A stretch of 23,304 nucleotides of DNA from CAIYPH01 sp043744375. Lineage in GTDB: Bacteria > Pseudomonadota > Alphaproteobacteria > Acetobacterales > Acetobacteraceae. Under the pieces are notes generated by a model, which saw only the letters and a list, made by a program, of their open reading frames with translations, was not told the DNA's origin and ran no database searches. Shown piece by piece: positions 16,567 to 23,304 of the stretch. The stretch covers positions 1 through 23,304 of the forward strand of contig JAYTUU010000085.1 of the NCBI GenBank assembly GCA_043744375.1, given 5' to 3'. Position numbers and translations under genes: made by a program. The stretch's first letter is position 1; every line of letters begins with the position of its first letter.

Positions 16567-16630
16567 GCTTGACCGAGATGGGGCTTGACCGAGATGGGGC
16601 TTGACCGAGATGGCGCTTGACCGGAATGGG
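16567..16630 (+). repeat. Four head-to-tail copies of a 16-bp repeat containing TTGACC
   Basis: Units at 16567-16582, 16583-16598, 16599-16614 and 16615-16630. The consensus is GCTTGACCGAGATGGG: units 1 and 2 are identical, unit 3 differs at the last base, and unit 4 at two central bases. There are no spacers, so this is not a CRISPR. The array lies 18 bases past the ATPase stop and 90 bases before the hydroxylase small-subunit start. Each unit carries a TTGACC that resembles a -35 element. It may bind a regulator, or be a slippage-prone satellite. Confidence 0.95.
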
Positions 16631-16720
16631 CGAGGGAGACAACACTCCGCCGATATGCGGGCGTAAGCGTCGCACCGCAATGAAGTGCGTGGACTGAACA
16701 CGATCAAGAGGGAGGACGCG

Positions 16721-17206
16721 ATGCCTCAGGTTACCCTGACGGTAAACGGCAAAAGTGCCACGGTCGAAGTGGAGGCGCGTACCCTCCTCGTCGAATTGTT
16801 GCGCGAGAAGCTGGGGATGACCGGTACACATGTCGGCTGCGATACCAGCCAGTGCGGCGCCTGCGTGGTGCATGTGGACGGGGTTTCCGTGAAGTCCTGC
16901 ACGATGCTGGCGGTGCAGGCCGGTGGCACGAAGGTGACGACCATCGAAGGTCTCGCCGCGGCGGACGGCACCCTGCATCCGATGCAGGAGATGTTCCGCG
17001 AGCATCACGCGCTGCAATGCGGCTTCTGCACCCCGGGCATGGTGATGTCCGCCATCGACCTGGTGAACAGCAACCCGCAGGGCCTGACGCCCGACGAAAT
17101 CCGCCACGGTCTTGAAGGGAACTTGTGCCGCTGCACGGGGTACCACAACATCGTGAAGGCGATCGACGCGGCTCAGTCGATCATGCACGCCAAAGCCGCC
17201 GAGTAA
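16721..17206 (+). CDS. Molybdenum hydroxylase [2Fe-2S] small subunit (CoxS-like)
   Basis: A 161-residue electron-transfer subunit of the xanthine dehydrogenase/CO dehydrogenase family. The N-terminal ferredoxin-like domain has Cys40, 45, 48 and 60 (GCDTSQCGAC, then KSC). The C-terminal helical domain has Cys100, 103, 136 and 138 (QCGFCTPGM, CRCTGY). The eight cysteines for both [2Fe-2S] clusters are therefore intact. ATG 16721 has a strong GGAGG 5 bases upstream; an in-frame ATG at 16685 would add 12 residues with no ribosome binding site. It is the first gene in the order small-large-medium, the usual arrangement of form II (CoxL-like) clusters, unlike the medium-small-large order of true aerobic CO dehydrogenase operons. 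Confidence 0.95.
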   Translation: MPQVTLTVNGKSATVEVEARTLLVELLREKLGMTGTHVGCDTSQCGACVVHVDGVSVKSCTMLAVQAGGTKVTTIEGLAAADGTLHPMQEMFREHHALQCGFCTPGMVMSAIDLVNSNPQGLTPDEIRHGLEGNLCRCTGYHNIVKAIDAAQSIMHAKAAE

Positions 17207-17276
17207 TACGGCGGAACAACCGGTACGCACTCCCCCATGCCCAGAGCATGCCGGGTGAGCGCAGGGAGAGAATGAC

Positions 17277-19658
17277 ATGAACGCACCGTTCGAGGGCATT
17301 GGCGCCTCGGTCCGCCGCAAGGAGGACCTTCGTTTCATCAGTGGGCGTGGCAACTACACCGACGACATCAACCGCCCCGGCCAGACCTACGCCTTCATCA
17401 AGCGCAGCGACCGCCCGCATGCGACGATCGTCTCGATCGACACCGCCAAGGCCGCGGCCGCGCCGGGCGTGGTGGCCGTCTACACCTCCGTGGACCTTGC
17501 CGCGATCGGTGGCCTGCCGTGCGGCTGGCAGATCCACAGCAAGGACGGCTCGCCGATGATGGAGCCGAAGCACCCGGTGCTCGCGGAGGGCAAGGTGCGC
17601 CATGTCGGCGACCCCATCGTGGTGGTGATCGCCGAGACTAGGCAGCAGGCGAAGGACGCCGCTGAACTTCTTGATATCGTTCTCGAAGACCTCCCCGCGA
17701 CAGCGACGGTCACGGACGCGTTGAAGCCCGGCGCCGGCCAACTGCATGAGGGTGCACCGGGCAATCTCTGCTACGACTGGCATCTCGGTGACCTCGACGC
17801 GGTGAACGCCGGTTTTGCCAAGGCGCACAAGATCGTCACCCTCGATCTCGAGAACAACCGGCTGATCCCCAACGCCATGGAGCCGCGCTGCGCCCTCGGC
17901 GATTTCGACCGCACCACCGGCGACTACACGCTCTATACCACCAGCCAGAACCCGCACGTCATCCGGCTGCTGATGGGCGCCTTCGTCCTTGGCCTGCCGG
18001 AACACCGGCTGCGCGTGGTGGCTCCCGACGTCGGCGGCGGCTTCGGCAGCAAGATCTATCACTACGCCGAGGAAGCCATCGTCACCTGGGCCGCCGGCAA
18101 GCTGAACCGTGCGGTGAAATGGACCGCCGAGCGCAGCGAAAGCTTCATGTCCGACGCGCACGGCCGGGACCACGTCTCGACGGCGCAGATGGCGGTGGAT
18201 GCGGCCGGCAACTTCCTGGCGATGAAGGTCTCCACCATCGCCAACATGGGCGCCTACCTCTCGACCTTCGCCCCGGCGGTGCCGACCTATCTCTACGGCA
18301 CCCTGCTCGCCGGCACCTACAAGACCCCGGCGATCTACGTCGAGGTGAAGGCCGTCTTCACCAACACCGTTCCGGTCGATGCCTATCGCGGCGCCGGCCG
18401 GCCGGAGGCGGCGTTCCTGATCGAACGCCTCGTTGATGCGGTCGCCTACGACACCGGCATCGACAAAGTGGCGCTCCGCCGGCAGAACTTCATCCCCATC
18501 GACGCCTTCCCGTACCAGACGCCGGTGGCCCTGCAGTACGACAGCGGCAACTACTTCGCGACGCTCGATGCGGCGATGAAGTCGGCCGACTATGCCGGCT
18601 TCCCCGCCCGCAAGGCCGCCGCCGCCGCCAAGGGCAAGCTGCGTGGTATCGGCGTGTCCACCTATCTCGAAGCCTGCGGCATCGCCCCCTCGAAGCTCGT
18701 CGGCTCCCTCGGCGCCCGCGCCGGGCTCTACGAAGTCGCCAATATCCGCGTCCACCCGACCGGCAGCGTCACGGTCTTCACCGGCACCCACAGCCACGGC
18801 CAGGGCCACGAGACGACGCTCGCCCAGCTTGTCACCGAGCAACTTGGCGTGCCCTTCGCCCAGGTCGACATCGTTCATGGCGACACGGCGAAAATCCCGT
18901 TCGGCATGGGCACCTACGGCAGCCGCTCGCTCGCCGTCGGCGGCTCGGCGATGGTCAAGGCGATGGACAAGATCATCGCCAAGGGCAAGAAGATCGCCGC
19001 CCATCTGCTCGAAGCCTCCGTCGATGACATCGAGTTCAAGGGCGGAAACTTCTCCGTGGCCGGCACCGACCGCATGAAGACTTTCGGCGAAATCGCGCTG
19101 ACCGCCTATGTGCCGCACAACTACCCGATCGAAACCGTGGAGCCCGGCCTCGACGAGACCGCGTTCTATGATCCGATGAACTTCACCTTCCCCGGTGGCT
19201 GCCACATCTGCGAACTTGAGATTGATCCCGAAACCGGCGTCGTCAGCATCATCAACTTCAACGCGGTCGATGACGTCGGCCGGGTCATCAACCCGATGAT
19301 CGTCGAGGGCCAGGTGCAGGGCGGCGTGGCACAGGGCATCGGCCAGGCGCTGCTGGAAAACGCGGTCTACGACAAGGACGGGCAACTGCTGTCCGGCTCG
19401 TACATGGACTACACGATGCCGCGCGCGGACGACCTGTCCAACATCACCGTCAGCACCGAGAACACGATGTGCACCCATAACCCGCTCGGCTCGAAAGGCT
19501 GCGGCGAGGTGGGTGCCATCGGTTCGCCGCCGGCGGTCATGAACGCGGTCATCGACGCGCTCAAGGACTATGGGGTGCGCCACATGAACATGCCGGCCAG
19601 CCCGCAGAAAATCTGGTCGATCATCAACGCCGGCCCCGCCCGCGCGGCGGCCGAGTAA
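17277..19658 (+). CDS. Molybdenum hydroxylase large subunit, form II CoxL-like
   Basis: A 793-residue molybdopterin-cytosine-dinucleotide-binding catalytic subunit of the xanthine oxidase family. Motifs in order: RRKEDLRFISGRGNY near the N-terminus, PDVGGGFGSK (GGGFGSK 253-259), AYRGAGR (369-375), GQGHETT (508-514), and GCGEVGAIGSPP with the catalytic Glu at 744. The active-site loop AYRGAGR defines form II. Canonical form I CO dehydrogenase has AYXCSFR with the Cys that carries copper, and that Cys is absent, so CO oxidation should not be assumed. Related enzymes hydroxylate N-heterocycles, aldehydes or purine-like compounds. No cox maturation genes (coxD, E, F or G) lie in the window. A GGGAGAG-type ribosome binding site precedes ATG 17277. 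Confidence 0.95.
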   Translation: MNAPFEGIGASVRRKEDLRFISGRGNYTDDINRPGQTYAFIKRSDRPHATIVSIDTAKAAAAPGVVAVYTSVDLAAIGGLPCGWQIHSKDGSPMMEPKHPVLAEGKVRHVGDPIVVVIAETRQQAKDAAELLDIVLEDLPATATVTDALKPGAGQLHEGAPGNLCYDWHLGDLDAVNAGFAKAHKIVTLDLENNRLIPNAMEPRCALGDFDRTTGDYTLYTTSQNPHVIRLLMGAFVLGLPEHRLRVVAPDVGGGFGSKIYHYAEEAIVTWAAGKLNRAVKWTAERSESFMSDAHGRDHVSTAQMAVDAAGNFLAMKVSTIANMGAYLSTFAPAVPTYLYGTLLAGTYKTPAIYVEVKAVFTNTVPVDAYRGAGRPEAAFLIERLVDAVAYDTGIDKVALRRQNFIPIDAFPYQTPVALQYDSGNYFATLDAAMKSADYAGFPARKAAAAAKGKLRGIGVSTYLEACGIAPSKLVGSLGARAGLYEVANIRVHPTGSVTVFTGTHSHGQGHETTLAQLVTEQLGVPFAQVDIVHGDTAKIPFGMGTYGSRSLAVGGSAMVKAMDKIIAKGKKIAAHLLEASVDDIEFKGGNFSVAGTDRMKTFGEIALTAYVPHNYPIETVEPGLDETAFYDPMNFTFPGGCHICELEIDPETGVVSIINFNAVDDVGRVINPMIVEGQVQGGVAQGIGQALLENAVYDKDGQLLSGSYMDYTMPRADDLSNITVSTENTMCTHNPLGSKGCGEVGAIGSPPAVMNAVIDALKDYGVRHMNMPASPQKIWSIINAGPARAAAE

Positions 19659-19673
19659 GCGAGGAACGGGAAC

Positions 19674-20465
19674 ATGTACGATTTCGCGTATCAAAAGCCG
19701 GGAACCCTCGCGGATGCCGTCAAGGCGATCGGGGCCGAGGACGCCAAGGCGCTGGCGGGTGGGCAGACGCTCATCCCCGTGCTGAAGCAGCGCCTGAACA
19801 AGCCCTCCGTCGTGGTGGACCTCTCGGGCCTCGGCCTGTCCGGCATCACCGTGACCGGCGACAGCGTGACCATCGGAGCGATGACGACGCATGCGACGGT
19901 GGCCGCTGCCGCCGACGTCAAGCGCGCCATCCCCGCCTTGGCGGCCCTTGCCGGCGGCATCGGCGACAAGGAAGTGCGCCATCGCGGCACGATCGGCGGC
20001 AGCCTGGCCAATAACGACCCGTCAGCCTGCTACCCCTCGGCCGCCCTCGCGCTGGGGGCCACGATCACCACCAACAAGCGGGCCATCCCGGCGGATAGTT
20101 ACTTCCAGGGCATGTTCGCAACCGCGCTCGCCGCCGACGAGGTGATCGTCTCCGTCTCCTTCCCGATCCCGGCGAAGGCCGCCTACGTCAAGTTCAAAAA
20201 CCCCGCCTCGCGCTACGCGATGGTCGGCGTGTTCGTCGCCAAAGGCCCCGCGGGCACGCGCGTGACGATCACCGGCGCCGGGCAGAACGGCGTGTTCCGG
20301 CATGCTGCCTTCGAGGCGGCGCTGGCGGCCAACTGGTCGGCGGCGGCGCTGAACGGGGTGGCGACATCGGCCGATGGCCTCAACAGCGACATCCACGCCA
20401 GCGCCGAATACCGCGCCCATCTCTGCGGTGTGGTGGCACGGCGCGCGGTTGCGGCGGCCGGCTGA
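19674..20465 (+). CDS. Molybdenum hydroxylase FAD-binding medium subunit (CoxM-like)
   Basis: A 263-residue FAD subunit that passes electrons from the iron-sulfur clusters onward. The two flavin loops are visible: ALAGGQTLIPVLKQRL (27-41) and RHRGTIGGSLANNDPSACYP (102-121). Here AGGQTLIP replaces the AGGHSLLP seen in many CO dehydrogenases, in line with the form II assignment. It starts 15 bases after the large-subunit stop, with GAGGAACGGG upstream, and ends 23 bases before a strong intrinsic terminator, so it closes the operon. Length is slightly short for the family (about 270-290) but both flavin motifs and the C-terminal domain are present. Confidence 0.95.
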   Translation: MYDFAYQKPGTLADAVKAIGAEDAKALAGGQTLIPVLKQRLNKPSVVVDLSGLGLSGITVTGDSVTIGAMTTHATVAAAADVKRAIPALAALAGGIGDKEVRHRGTIGGSLANNDPSACYPSAALALGATITTNKRAIPADSYFQGMFATALAADEVIVSVSFPIPAKAAYVKFKNPASRYAMVGVFVAKGPAGTRVTITGAGQNGVFRHAAFEAALAANWSAAALNGVATSADGLNSDIHASAEYRAHLCGVVARRAVAAAG

Positions 20466-20488
20466 GCCCAAACGCCGGAAACGAGACG

Positions 20489-20524
20489 GGGGCCGGGTGC
20501 GCATGCATCCGGCCCCTTTCGTTT
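20489..20524 (+). terminator. Intrinsic terminator after the molybdenum hydroxylase operon
   Basis: GGGGCCGG (20489-20496) pairs with CCGGCCCC (20509-20516); inner GTGC/GCAT pairing (one G-T) extends the stem to 12 bp around a GCAT loop. TTTCGTTT follows on the plus strand. The convergent hydrolase gene stops at 20528, just past the T-rich end, so the element may also slow transcription from that side. Confidence 0.85.
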
Positions 20525-20527
20525 GGT

Positions 20528-21418
20528 TCAGTCGTAGCCGGCGATGAAGTCGCCCACCGTTGCCAGAAAGGCCGCGGTCTCCTCGACATGTGGCATGTGG
20601 CTGGACTCCTCGAAAATCTTCCAGCGCACATCGGGAATATGGTCCGCGAAGGGCTGCACCACCGCCTCCGTCGCCTCGTCGTGCCGCCCGGAGATCAGCA
20701 GCGTCGGTGCGGTGATGCGGTGCAGACGGTCGATGATCGTCCACTCCCGGATAGTGCCGATGCAGTGGAACTCACTGGGGCCGTTCATCGTGTGATACAC
20801 TGTCGGGTCGTCCGCGATGGCCGCGAACGTCGCCTCGACCTCGGGCGGCCAGGGCACGCGGCAGACATGGCGGTCGTAGAAGACGCGCACGGCGGCGGTG
20901 TAGTCGTCGCTCTCCGTCGTTCCCGCCACCTCGTGCCGCAGCAGCGTCGCCTGCACCTCTGGCGGCAGCAGGGCACGCAGCTTGTTGGCCTCCTGCAACC
21001 ACAACGCCATCGAGGCCGGCGAGTCCGAGATCACCAGCGAGCGCAATCCGGGCGGGCGGAGCACCGCATGCTCGGCGCCGAGCATGCCGCCCCAGCTCTG
21101 CCCAAGCAGGTGATAGCTGCCAATGCCCAAATGGCGCAGGAGATTGTCGAGTTCGTCCACGAACAGCGGAACCTGCCAGAAATCCGCGCCGCGATCGCGC
21201 AGATGCGTCGACCGACCCACGCCGATCTGGTCGTAGTGGATAACCGCGCGGCCGGTGTCGGCGAGCGCCGCGATCCGCAGCAGATAATTATGCGCCGCCC
21301 CCGGGCCACCATGCAGCGTCACCAGCGGCGGCTTCTTCGAGGCGAGATCGCCGGTGATCCGATACCAAGTCTGCCATCCCCGGAAATCGGCGGTGCCTTC
21401 GTGGACAGGGTGGGTCAT
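20528..21418 (-). CDS. Proline-iminopeptidase-like alpha/beta hydrolase
   Basis: A 296-residue serine hydrolase of the S33 family (prolyl/leucyl aminopeptidase, TricornF1-like amidase). The oxyanion motif HGGPG (36-40), the nucleophile S108 in GQSWGG, D247 in SGRHDEAT and H274 in SSHMPHVE make a complete triad. MNGPSEFH (211-218), a lid/amine-binding segment common in these proline iminopeptidases, is also present. No signal peptide, so probably cytoplasmic. ATG 21418 starts the recognisable N-terminus; the frame stays open upstream into the divergent amidohydrolase gene, where it is only an antisense shadow. It shares an 81-base divergent region with that amidohydrolase and converges with the hydroxylase operon. 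Likely role: release of N-terminal residues or hydrolysis of small amides or esters; the substrate is not determinable. Confidence 0.92.
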   Translation of the reverse strand: MTHPVHEGTADFRGWQTWYRITGDLASKKPPLVTLHGGPGAAHNYLLRIAALADTGRAVIHYDQIGVGRSTHLRDRGADFWQVPLFVDELDNLLRHLGIGSYHLLGQSWGGMLGAEHAVLRPPGLRSLVISDSPASMALWLQEANKLRALLPPEVQATLLRHEVAGTTESDDYTAAVRVFYDRHVCRVPWPPEVEATFAAIADDPTVYHTMNGPSEFHCIGTIREWTIIDRLHRITAPTLLISGRHDEATEAVVQPFADHIPDVRWKIFEESSHMPHVEETAAFLATVGDFIAGYD

Positions 21419-21499
21419 CGCACATCTCTCTGTTGCAGGAACGATGATGCATGCTTCGCGCGGATGCGCTAGTCTCGTTGGAACACAGGGGAGGGCAGC

Positions 21500-23197
21500 A
21501 TGCAGCCGACATTGGTTATTCGCAACGGCACCGTGGTCGACGGCTCCGGTGGCCCGGCCCGCAAGGCGGATGTGGCGATCCAGGGCGACCGGATCGTGGC
21601 CGTCGGCGTCGTGCCCGAGCGCGGCGTCGAGGAGATCGACGCCGACGGCAAGCTCGTCACCCCCGGCTTCGTCGATGTCCACACGCACTACGACGCGCAG
21701 GTCACCTGGGGCAACCACCTCACGCCGTCCACCTGGAACGGCGTCACCACCGTGCTGATCGGCAATTGCGGCGTCGGCTTCGCGCCCTGCCTCCCCGAGC
21801 GCCGCAAGATGCTGGTGGAACTGATGGAAGGGGTGGAGGACATTCCCGAAGTCGTGCTGACCGAGGGTCTGCCGTGGAACTGGGAGAGTTTCCCGGAGTA
21901 TCTCGACGCCCTCGCGGCCCGGCGGTTCGACGCCGACGTGGCAACCCAGGTGCCGCACGCCGCCATCCGCGTGCACGTCATGGGCCAGCGTGGCGCCGAT
22001 CGTGAGCCAGCGACAGCAGCCGAACGGGCGGAGATGGCCCGCCTCGCCGCCGAGGGCATGCGCGCCGGCGCGCTCGGCTTTTCGACCTCGCGCACCCTCG
22101 CCCACAAGACGTTGGACGGCCGCCACACGCCCACCCTGCGCGCCGCCGAAAGCGAACTCGCCGAAATCGCTGCCGCCCTCGGCTCCGGCTGGTTGCAGGT
22201 GATCAGCGATTTCGAGGACGTCGACGAGGAATTCGCCCTGCTCCGCCGCCTCGCTGCCGGTTCGGGCCGTCCGATGACAATCTCTCTTCTCCAACGCGAA
22301 CAGCGCCCGGAGGCGTGGCGGCGCATTCTCGGCCACATCCACAGCGCCAATGACGCGGGCACGCCTATCACCGGCCAGGTGATGGGCCGCCCCGTCGGCG
22401 TGATGCTCGGCTTCGAGATTTCGCAGAACCCGTTCCTCGGCTGCCCGTCCTGGCAGGAGGTTGCCGCTCTGCCATTCCCGCAGAAGCTCGCCATACTCCG
22501 CACACCGGAATTCCGCGCCCGCCTGCTCTCGGAACACACCGAGGACCCGACGCTGCGGCACCGCCTCAACACCTGGGAGAAAATCTTCCCCCTCGGCGAC
22601 CGGCCGGACTACGAGCCACCGCCGGAAATGAGCGTCGCCGCCCACGCCGCCCGCGCCGGCGTCTCCGCGCCCGAAATGGCCTACGACATGCTGCTGGAGC
22701 GTGACGGCAAGAACATCCTGTATCGCCCGATCATCAACTACGCCGATGGCGACCTCGGCGCCGTGCAGGAGATGATGCAGGACCCCAACACCATCATGGG
22801 CCTCGGCGACGGCGGCGCCCACGTCTCCATCATCTGCGACGCCTCGGCGCCGACGACGATGATCACGCACTGGACACGGGACCGCACGCGGGGCGAAAAA
22901 CTGCCCCTGGAATGGGTGATCAAACGCCTGTCGCGCGACAACGCCCTGGCCCTCGGCCTGACCGACCGCGGCCTCGTCGCCCCTGGCAGCAAGGCGGACC
23001 TGAACGTGATCGACTACGACCGCCTGCGCGCGCTCGCCCCTGAAGTGCTCTACGACTTCCCCGCCGGTGGCCGTCGCCTGGTGCAACGCACCGAAGGCTA
23101 CGACGCCACCATCGTCTCCGGCGTCGTCGTGCACCGCAATGGCGAAGCGACTGGAGCGCTTCCGGGACGCCTCATTCGTGGCGCCTCGAACGGATAA
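21500..23197 (+). CDS. N-acyl-D-amino-acid deacylase-like amidohydrolase
   Basis: A 565-residue member of the amidohydrolase superfamily (amidohydro_3 / D-aminoacylase group), which would remove acyl groups from N-acyl amino acids or related amides. The N-terminal beta-sandwich starts VIRNGTVVDGSGGPA, then VTPGFVDVHTHYDAQVTW with H61 and H63, IGNCGVGFAP with C90 (the Cys ligand position of D-aminoacylases), and late LGDGGAHVS with D437 and H441. In the middle, where D-aminoacylases carry two further metal-binding histidines, this protein shows TISLLQREQ (260-268) and ITGQVMGRPVG; I cannot place the usual histidines there. Many database entries with this pattern are simply called amidohydrolase. 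A strong ribosome binding site (GGGGAGG, 5 bases upstream) supports ATG 21500. Function as a D-amino-acid deacylase is inferred from homology only. Confidence 0.88.
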   Translation: MQPTLVIRNGTVVDGSGGPARKADVAIQGDRIVAVGVVPERGVEEIDADGKLVTPGFVDVHTHYDAQVTWGNHLTPSTWNGVTTVLIGNCGVGFAPCLPERRKMLVELMEGVEDIPEVVLTEGLPWNWESFPEYLDALAARRFDADVATQVPHAAIRVHVMGQRGADREPATAAERAEMARLAAEGMRAGALGFSTSRTLAHKTLDGRHTPTLRAAESELAEIAAALGSGWLQVISDFEDVDEEFALLRRLAAGSGRPMTISLLQREQRPEAWRRILGHIHSANDAGTPITGQVMGRPVGVMLGFEISQNPFLGCPSWQEVAALPFPQKLAILRTPEFRARLLSEHTEDPTLRHRLNTWEKIFPLGDRPDYEPPPEMSVAAHAARAGVSAPEMAYDMLLERDGKNILYRPIINYADGDLGAVQEMMQDPNTIMGLGDGGAHVSIICDASAPTTMITHWTRDRTRGEKLPLEWVIKRLSRDNALALGLTDRGLVAPGSKADLNVIDYDRLRALAPEVLYDFPAGGRRLVQRTEGYDATIVSGVVVHRNGEATGALPGRLIRGASNG

Positions 23198-23239
23198 AAA
23201 GTTTTTGTAACTGCCCAGGTAGGGGTCCGCGGTGGCCGG

Positions 23240-23267
23240 TTGACTCAAGAATGCAGATATGAGTCAA
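23240..23267. repeat. Perfect 8-bp inverted repeat, TTGACTCA-N12-TGAGTCAA
   Basis: The left arm is 23240-23247 and the right arm 23260-23267, separated by 12 bases (centres about two helical turns apart). The right arm overlaps a possible ATG at 23259. It could be an operator or an mRNA hairpin that hides a start codon. Confidence 0.7.
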
Positions 23268-23304
23268 GCTGTCCATGTCCTTTCCGCCTGCTTCCCGACC
23301 GCAA
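23259..23304 (+). CDS. Possible start of a gene running off the window
   Basis: ATG 23259 opens a frame that stays open to the window end (15 codons, beginning MSQAVHVLSACFPT). No clear ribosome binding site precedes it and the fragment is too short to identify. If the preceding bases are an IS66-like end, this would be the position of its first small transposition gene. Confidence 0.25.
   Translation, partial: MSQAVHVLSACFPTA

Larger units (their letters stand above)
23207..23304 (+). mobile_element. Possible left end of an IS66-like insertion sequence, cut by the window edge
   Basis: Ten bases after the amidohydrolase stop the sequence changes to GTAACTGCCCAGGTAGGGG (23207-23225). IS66-family elements begin with GTAA and often have a CCAGGTAGGG-like terminal repeat, and their first small gene starts about 50 bases in; a possible ATG lies at 23259. 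The match is from memory and only one end is visible, so this is tentative. Confidence 0.35.

Noticed and set aside
16567..16630. CRISPR array
   Set aside because: The 16-bp units are contiguous with no spacers and no cas genes are in the window.
17181..19982. Very long minus-strand open frame (over 900 codons) opposite the hydroxylase large subunit
   Set aside because: It is antisense to a gene with all family motifs intact; its translation is rich in Arg, His, Asp and Gly with no domain, the usual shadow of GC-rich coding DNA.
16721..20465. Aerobic CO dehydrogenase (form I)
   Set aside because: The large subunit has AYRGAGR where form I has the Cys-bearing AYXCSFR, the gene order is small-large-medium, and no maturation genes are adjacent.

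Overview
This GC-rich window carries about 19 credible genes, packed tightly with many 1-4 bp overlaps. It looks like a chromosomal segment of an alphaproteobacterium. A Rhodospirillales/Acetobacteraceae-type lineage would fit the twin-arginine peptide-binding proteins, the form II coxSLM-like cluster, the NodT-type lipoprotein and the GC content. That placement is inference; there is no rRNA or other marker gene. I see no tRNA, rRNA or CRISPR array.

Layout from left to right. Positions 1-73 hold the 3' end of a gene whose C-terminus resembles an ISAzo13-type transposase. A small predicted membrane protein (206-826) follows. From 7347 back to 861 the minus strand carries six genes: a SAM-dependent methyltransferase, a MepA-like murein endopeptidase, a NodT-type outer-membrane lipoprotein, an amidase-signature hydrolase, a class II aldolase/adducin protein and an M20 dipeptidase. 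The last four are chained by three successive ATGA stop/start overlaps. A GtrB-like polyprenyl-phosphate glycosyltransferase (+) and a GtrA-like membrane protein (-) then converge.

From 9167 to 16549 the plus strand encodes a full Dpp/Opp-type ABC importer: two paralogous binding proteins in tandem, two permeases and two ATPases. A repeat-rich 270-bp leader lies before the second binding protein, and a strong 12-bp hairpin separates the binding proteins from the permeases. Four 16-bp tandem repeats (16567-16630) sit between the importer and a molybdenum hydroxylase operon in the order small/large/medium subunit (16721-20465). Its active-site loop reads AYRGAGR, so it is form II (CoxL-like) and not a canonical CO dehydrogenase. 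An intrinsic terminator closes this operon. Beyond it lie a divergent pair: a proline-iminopeptidase-like alpha/beta hydrolase (-) and an N-acyl-D-amino-acid deacylase-like amidohydrolase (+). The last ~100 bases may be the start of another insertion element.

How the parts may work together: the window is rich in enzymes that cut C-N bonds (M20 peptidase, amidase, iminopeptidase-like hydrolase, deacylase-like amidohydrolase), next to a peptide-type importer and a molybdenum hydroxylase. A scavenging locus for an amide- or peptide-like or N-heterocyclic compound is a reasonable hypothesis, but no substrate can be read from the sequence. The least ordinary features are the lipoprotein-amidase-aldolase-peptidase overlap chain, the 16-bp TTGACC repeats, the repeat-rich leader between the binding proteins, and the deacylase homologue whose usual metal-ligand pattern looks altered.
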